Shown: one piece after another, positions 59,573-64,000 of the stretch
Position numbering within the stretch: the first letter of the stretch is position 1
Layout of the letters: the number at the start of each line of letters is the position of its first letter
DNA from: Neobacillus sp. PS2-9
GTDB lineage: Bacteria > Bacillota > Bacilli > Bacillales > Cytobacillaceae
Assembly: GCF_030915525.1 (NCBI RefSeq)
Contig: NZ_CP133269.1
Location: 1,947,001 to 2,011,000, forward strand
Length of the DNA stretch: 64,000 bases
Direction: 5' to 3'
Position numbers and translations under genes: made by a program
The notes under the pieces: generated by a model
Databases searched by the model: none
Told to the model about the DNA's origin: nothing
Seen by the model: only the letters and a program-made list of their open reading frames with translations

Positions 59573-60700
59573 CTACGTTTCTGAATACACTATTTCTCCA
59601 CCAATCATCGTCCATTTCGGCTTTGCTAAGTAATGGAAAGGATGATGGCTCCAAAGGACTAAATCGGCATCCTTCCCTACTTCAATACTTCCTACACTTT
59701 GGTTTATTTTTAAGTTCTTTGCTGGAAGAATAGTGATACCCTCAAGGGCCTTTTGTTCAGATAATCCTTCCCGTACAGCAATTCCTGCACAAATATTTAA
59801 ATATTGTATAGGTGTATAGGGATGGTCTGTTGTAATGGATACTTCGACACCGTGGTTGGTTAACTCTTGATATGTTTTCCATGTCTTGTTCTTTAATTCA
59901 ACCTTAGACCTACGAGTTAAAGTTGGACCCACAGAAACTTTTAGATTTAAATCGGATAGCTCATTAGCAATTAAATGACCTTCTGTGCAATGTTCTATTC
60001 GTAAATCCAAATTAAACTCCTCAGCAAAGCGAAGGGCAGAAATAATATCATCGGCACGGTGAGCATGAATTCTTACAGGAATCTCCCTTTTAAGTGCCAT
60101 AACAATTGGAGCCGTTCTAAGATCCTCTGGGGTATCAGAATGAAAAGCTTTATAAAAAGCCTCTCTTAGCATCCCCATAATCCCCATTCTAGTAATGGAA
60201 TCATTATTTCCTTGACTGTGTATCCGCTTTGGATTTTCTCCTAAAGCAATTTTTAATCCTGCCACTTCCTGTACAATCATTTTCTTAATATTTTTACCTG
60301 TTGTTTTAATTACAGAGGTAGTCCCGCCAATGACGTTTGCACTTCCTGGCATGACATGTACGGTTGTTATTCCGCTTTTAACTGCATCGGTAAACGCCTG
60401 GTCTAATGGATATACCCCATCCATAGCCCTAATATGGGGTGTTAAAGCTTCAGCCGTTTCATTAGCATCATTTCCAGCCCAGCCAGTTCCTTCATCATAT
60501 AGACCTAAATGGGTATGCACATCAATAAAGCCAGGAAAAAGAAAGTGCTGATGACAATCAATAATTTTAACACTAGAATCTGTTTTGATATTCAAACCCA
60601 CTTTTTTAATTTTACCGTTTTCAATCAGCACATCCCCTGATTGAATGGGATTGGTGGTAATTGGATGAATAGTTGCGTTTTTTAATAGTATTTTCATCAT
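59573..60700 (-). CDS. Imidazolonepropionase-like amidohydrolase
   Basis: 375 aa metal-dependent hydrolase. HxH pair H62 and H64 (DVHTHLGLY), later His in IHAHRAD and EHCTEGH and the Asp in TTDHPYTP complete the binuclear set; composite beta-sandwich formed by the N-terminus and C-terminal IEVGKDADLVLW. Substrate unknown. Two adjacent ATG codons; the first is used. Confidence 0.88.
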   Translation of the reverse strand: MMKILLKNATIHPITTNPIQSGDVLIENGKIKKVGLNIKTDSSVKIIDCHQHFLFPGFIDVHTHLGLYDEGTGWAGNDANETAEALTPHIRAMDGVYPLDQAFTDAVKSGITTVHVMPGSANVIGGTTSVIKTTGKNIKKMIVQEVAGLKIALGENPKRIHSQGNNDSITRMGIMGMLREAFYKAFHSDTPEDLRTAPIVMALKREIPVRIHAHRADDIISALRFAEEFNLDLRIEHCTEGHLIANELSDLNLKVSVGPTLTRRSKVELKNKTWKTYQELTNHGVEVSITTDHPYTPIQYLNICAGIAVREGLSEQKALEGITILPAKNLKINQSVGSIEVGKDADLVLWSHHPFHYLAKPKWTMIGGEIVYSET

Positions 60701-60885
60701 AATAGAACCTTTCTTCTAGGTGATAATGTATTTTATCTATTTTAGCAACATATGTGCCTAAGGAAAAGCAGGAAATTGTTAGTATTATTATATTTTTCCG
60801 ATTTCTTATGATTTTTGAAACATTTAGAAGGATGAAGCGTAAATAATAAGGTAAGATTAAATATTTCCAATTGGGGGAAAAGAAA

Positions 60886-61209
60886 ATGGCTCAAAGTGAA
60901 GAGAGATTATTGGCTGCTGGTATCTATGTTTTAAGTTTATTTTTTCCAGTTTTGGCTCCATTAATCATTTGGCTGATAAAGAAGGATCAGTCTTCATTTA
61001 TTGATTATCATGGCAAAGAATATTTTAACTTCTTAATTTCTTATACCGTTTACTTTATTATTAGTGGATTATTAATGATTATTCTTGTAGGAATTGTGAC
61101 CACTGCGATCTTGGGTATAATGCTGCTGGTATTTACTATTATTGCGGCTATAAAAGCTTATGAAGGAAATGAGTACAGATTCCCTTTAATTTTCAGATTA
61201 ATTAAATAA
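60886..61209 (+). CDS. DUF4870 membrane protein
   Basis: 107 aa. Three hydrophobic segments; SEERLLAAGIYVLSLFFPVLAPLIIWLIKK and FIDYHGKEYFNF are characteristic of DUF4870. ATG 60886 follows TTGGGGG. Function unknown. Confidence 0.88.
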   Translation: MAQSEERLLAAGIYVLSLFFPVLAPLIIWLIKKDQSSFIDYHGKEYFNFLISYTVYFIISGLLMIILVGIVTTAILGIMLLVFTIIAAIKAYEGNEYRFPLIFRLIK

Positions 61210-61218
61210 AAAATCCTG

Positions 61219-61244
61219 CTCGGCAAAATTTTTTGTCGAGTTTA
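61219..61244 (+). terminator. Terminator-like hairpin after DUF4870 gene
   Basis: 10-bp stem CTCGGCAAAA / TTTTGTCGAG with short T tail. Confidence 0.6.
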
Positions 61245-61304
61245 CATTGCGTTTATAGTACAATAGTCTTATAAATTAAGAAATTATGGAAGGGGGATTT
61301 AAGA

Positions 61305-61502
61305 ATGGATTCTATCGTAAGTAATCTTCCGATTATTGCACCAATCTTTATTATCCAACTTATTTTAATTGTTGTTGCAATCATAGATTTAGTTAGGATC
61401 GACCAAACCAAGGGACCGAAATGGATATGGGTAATTATCATCTTGTTCGTAAATATAATTGGACCGATTCTTTATTTTGTGATTGGAAGGAGAAATAACT
61501 GA
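61305..61502 (+). CDS. yxlE: PLDc_N membrane protein (YxlE-like)
   Basis: 65 aa, two membrane helices with DQTKGPKWIWVIIILFVNIIGPILYFVIGR, the phospholipase D-nuclease N-terminal (PLDc_N) signature. In B. subtilis YxlE lies in the sigY operon and helps restrain sigma-Y. Overlaps the next gene by one base. Confidence 0.88.
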   Translation: MDSIVSNLPIIAPIFIIQLILIVVAIIDLVRIDQTKGPKWIWVIIILFVNIIGPILYFVIGRRNN

Positions 61503-62410
61503 TGTCTCTTGTCCAAATACGTGGGTTGAAAAAGAGTTTCCAAGGGACGAAAGTAATAAAAGGGCTGAATTTCACATTAGGAAAAGGGAAATGTATTGCC
61601 CTATTAGGTCCAAACGGGGCAGGGAAAACCACGACACTTAGGATGCTTTCAGGTTTAATGAGCCCAACAGAGGGATCAATTATCTTTAATGATGCTAAAA
61701 AAGGAGAAGACATCCGTCATTTAATTGGTTATCTACCGCAATTTCCTGTGTTTTACGAATGGATGACTGGATTGGAATTTTTGTCATATACAGGGAAATT
61801 GGCAGGATTAACAGGTAAAGAGGCCAGGGAGCGGTCAAATGAGCTTTTAGAGCTGGTAGGAATAGTAGAGGCGAAAAATAGAAGAGTAGGTAAGTATTCT
61901 GGAGGGATGAAGCAAAGGCTCGGAATTGCTCAGGCTTTAATCCATCGTCCTCAGCTCATCATGCTGGACGAACCTGTTTCTGCATTAGATCCGATTGGCA
62001 GGAGAGAGGTATTAGATCTTATTGAGGGATTAAGAAAAGAAACTACTATTCTATTTTCTACCCATATATTAGGTGATGCTGAAGAAGTGTGTGACGAAAT
62101 TCTGTTTTTACATAAAGGGGAAATTGTCGAATCTGGGTCCATGTCAGAATTACGTGAACGTTATCAGCAAGCTAAAATTGATTTGTATTTTAAAGGTAAA
62201 GCAGAGGAATATGCCTCATTCTTTTCAACCCATGAGGTAACAAACTCTGTTATGAACGAAAGCAATCGGATGAGCATTTATGTTAAAAATTTAGTTCTTG
62301 CGAGGTCGGCATTTTTAAAGGTAATTTCTGATCATAATCTACCCCTTGAAAAGTTTGAGATTAGTAGTATGACCCTCGAAGATGTGTTTATGAAGGTGGT
62401 GGGGAAATGA
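61502..62410 (+). CDS. yxlF: ABC transporter ATP-binding protein (YxlF-like)
   Basis: 302 aa ATPase. Walker A GPNGAGKTT, Q-loop YLPQ, signature YSGGMKQR, Walker B LIMLDEP. Partner of the permease encoded next, with which it overlaps by 4 nt. C-terminal 80 residues form the usual extra domain of this group. Confidence 0.92.
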   Translation: MSLVQIRGLKKSFQGTKVIKGLNFTLGKGKCIALLGPNGAGKTTTLRMLSGLMSPTEGSIIFNDAKKGEDIRHLIGYLPQFPVFYEWMTGLEFLSYTGKLAGLTGKEARERSNELLELVGIVEAKNRRVGKYSGGMKQRLGIAQALIHRPQLIMLDEPVSALDPIGRREVLDLIEGLRKETTILFSTHILGDAEEVCDEILFLHKGEIVESGSMSELRERYQQAKIDLYFKGKAEEYASFFSTHEVTNSVMNESNRMSIYVKNLVLARSAFLKVISDHNLPLEKFEISSMTLEDVFMKVVGK

Positions 62411-63186
62411 ACCAATGGATGATTTTGCTGCAAAAAGAAATGCTGGAAATGTGGAGAAATTATAAATGGATTTGGGTACCGATAACTTTTATCCTACTTG
62501 GCGTTCAAAAACCTTTAACCTCTTATTATATGGAGCAAATCCTAGACTCATTTGGAGGTCTTCCTGAGGGAGCTAAGGTCGAAATTCCAACACCTTCTGC
62601 AGCTGAGGTATTAATTCAAAGCCTTGGAGAATACACGTCACTTGGCGTATTAATTATTGTTCTCACAACTATGGGGATTATTGCTGGAGAAAGGAAAAGC
62701 GGAGTCGCTGCTATGATTCTAGTGAAACCTGTTTCCTATCTTGCCTTTATAACTTCCAAATGGATGGGTGCTCTACTTTTAATCTGGTTTTCTTTCTTGA
62801 TGGGTTACTTGGCTACTTGGTATTACACTGGTATTTTATTTGACTGGATATCGTTTGCAAGCTTTTTCCAATCGTTTTTACTATACGGTTTATGGCTTAC
62901 AGTTGTCATAACAATCACGTTGTTCTTTAGTGCTTTACTATTAACGCCAGGGATTGCTGCTTTCAGTTCATTGGCAGTTGTAATTGTTATCAGTCTAGTT
63001 AGCAGTACCTTATCAAATCGTTTGGAATGGAGTCCAGCTCAACTAACAAGTTATGCAAATGAAGTACTTATGCATAAAGGATTTTCAGATTATACTTTAC
63101 CAGCAAGTTTAACTGCCGCCGCTTGTATCATTATTCTATTATTTTTAAGTGTATATGTTTTCAGAAAAAAAGAGCTTGCCGTCTAG
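62407..63186 (+). CDS. yxlG: ABC-2 type permease (YxlG-like)
   Basis: 259 aa, six hydrophobic helices; family feature GIIAGERKSGVAAMILVKPVSY. Forms an ABC exporter with YxlF. Substrate unknown; in B. subtilis the pair is tied to sigma-Y. Confidence 0.9.
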   Translation: MNQWMILLQKEMLEMWRNYKWIWVPITFILLGVQKPLTSYYMEQILDSFGGLPEGAKVEIPTPSAAEVLIQSLGEYTSLGVLIIVLTTMGIIAGERKSGVAAMILVKPVSYLAFITSKWMGALLLIWFSFLMGYLATWYYTGILFDWISFASFFQSFLLYGLWLTVVITITLFFSALLLTPGIAAFSSLAVVIVISLVSSTLSNRLEWSPAQLTSYANEVLMHKGFSDYTLPASLTAAACIIILLFLSVYVFRKKELAV

Positions 63187-63200
63187 TGGTAAGCTCTTGT
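63170..63200 (+). terminator. Terminator-like hairpin at end of yxlG
   Basis: 11-bp stem AAGAGCTTGCC / GGTAAGCTCTT enclosing the stop codon; weak T tail. Confidence 0.6.
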
Positions 63201-63318
63201 TGCATTTTATGGTTTTAACACTTTTAATAGAAGCCTTTTCGTTAGGCAAAAATTCTTTCATGGTCTATAATGACTATTATTGGAATTTGCAAAGGTAAAG
63301 AGAAAGGACGAAGCAACC

Positions 63319-64000
63319 ATGTTCAATCAAGTCGGCTTGGTTTTAGAAGGTGGCGGGATGCGTGGGGTTTATACCGCTGGGATCCTTGAATATTTCTTGG
63401 AACAAGAATTATTTTTCCCTTATGTTATTGGTGTATCAGCTGGTGCTTGTAATGCGGCCTCTTATTTGTCAAAGCAAAAAGGGAGAAATAAAACCGTAAC
63501 GATAAAGTATGCAGCGGACCCAAGGTATATTTCATGGCAAAATTATTTTAAAAACCGTCAGTTTTTTGGAATGGATTTTATTTTTGATGAGATTCCCAAT
63601 AAACATGTGCCATACCATTATGATGAATTCTACAAAAATCCTTCTGAATTTGTTGTAGGGACGACAGACTGCCTAACGGGAGAGCCTGTCTATTTTAAGA
63701 AGCAAGATTATGATAAGGATCTTCTTACCGTATTACGGGCATCGAGCTCCTTGCCATTTATAGCCCCTGAAGTTCGGTTTAAAGACAAGGTCCTGCTTGA
63801 TGGGGGAATAAGTGACCCTATTCCTATTAAAAAAGCTCAACAGGATGGTTTTAAAAAGAATATTGTCATCCTTACAAGAAATGAAGGATATTTGAAGAAA
63901 CCTTCCAAGTTTCATTTTCTTGTGAATCGTAAGTATCCGGAATATAAAGGCTTACAACAGTCCTTAAGAAATCGATATCAAATATACAATGAAACACTCT
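63319..64000 (+). CDS. Patatin-like phospholipase (3' truncated by window end)
   Basis: 227 residues visible. LEGGGMRGVYTAG oxyanion motif, nucleophile elbow GVSAG, and catalytic Asp in DGGISDP complete the Ser-Asp dyad. No stop before the window ends. ATG 63319 follows AAAGGA. YjjU/RssA-like patatins act on membrane lipids; substrate unknown. Confidence 0.93.
   Translation, partial: MFNQVGLVLEGGGMRGVYTAGILEYFLEQELFFPYVIGVSAGACNAASYLSKQKGRNKTVTIKYAADPRYISWQNYFKNRQFFGMDFIFDEIPNKHVPYHYDEFYKNPSEFVVGTTDCLTGEPVYFKKQDYDKDLLTVLRASSSLPFIAPEVRFKDKVLLDGGISDPIPIKKAQQDGFKKNIVILTRNEGYLKKPSKFHFLVNRKYPEYKGLQQSLRNRYQIYNETL

Noticed and set aside
1..64000. CRISPR array, prophage, insertion sequence or plasmid origin
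   Set aside because: No regularly spaced repeats, cas genes, phage structural genes, transposases or replication proteins were found.

Overview
The window reads as a low-GC, endospore-forming Bacillaceae chromosome. The evidence is gene content (GerA-type and GerP-like germination proteins, Spo0M, YjcZ, TasA/SipW/SinR biofilm genes, the kamA-yod block), AGGAGG-type ribosome binding sites, frequent TTG/GTG starts, and a gene order around kamA-yokU-yozE-yodN-yozD-yodL-deoD-ctpA that resembles Bacillus subtilis. No rRNA, intact tRNA, CRISPR array, transposase or prophage was seen. The species cannot be named from the sequence alone.

Layout. 1-0.7 kb: 3' part of tatC. 1.1-11.2 kb: a one-strand [NiFe] uptake hydrogenase operon (small subunit with Tat signal, large subunit, cytochrome b, endopeptidase, an unusual Rieske-fold protein with four cysteines, and hypA-B-F-C-D-E). 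hypF is interrupted by one in-frame TAG exactly between two of its domains. 11.2-14.9 kb: a biofilm fibre locus with a SinR-like repressor divergent from tapA-like, sipW, tasA and an LPXTG-anchored TasA-like protein; SinR-type boxes lie between. 14.9-31 kb: housekeeping and stress genes (DegV, MBL-fold hydrolase with a FadR-like operator, a gerA-type operon, ypmQRS, a DUF4397 protein, rsgA behind a leader-peptide attenuator, msrA-msrB, DUF502, YjcZ, a FAD dehydrogenase behind a PurR-type operator, a KtrB/KtrD potassium transporter).

31.2-42.6 kb: the kam (lysine) locus: yodT, yodS, yodR, yodQ, a second class III aminotransferase, an aldehyde dehydrogenase, yodP, a sigma-54 activator (kamR), then kamA behind a textbook -24/-12 promoter. 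Together these can be read as lysine to beta-lysine to N-acetyl-beta-lysine to 4-aminobutyrate to succinate. 42.7-51.6 kb: yodN, yozD, a His-rich peptide with a protein kinase, spo0M, yodL, deoD, copA, ctpA. 52-64 kb: LCP-like and YkuD-like envelope proteins, a CobW-type GTPase, a FixH-like lipoprotein, a gerP-like operon on the minus strand with a sigma-K-like promoter, a degenerate SDR, a GNAT enzyme with a tRNA-arm-like leader, an amidohydrolase, yxlEFG, and the 5' part of a patatin-family phospholipase.

Three copies of a GC-rich dispersed repeat (about 130 bp core) and one copy of a second repeat type sit only between genes. The most promising unexplained signals are the leader-peptide attenuator upstream of rsgA, the domain-boundary stop in hypF, the four-cysteine Rieske-like hydrogenase accessory protein, the LPXTG-anchored TasA-like protein, the duplicated palindrome around kamR, and the structured leader of the GNAT gene.
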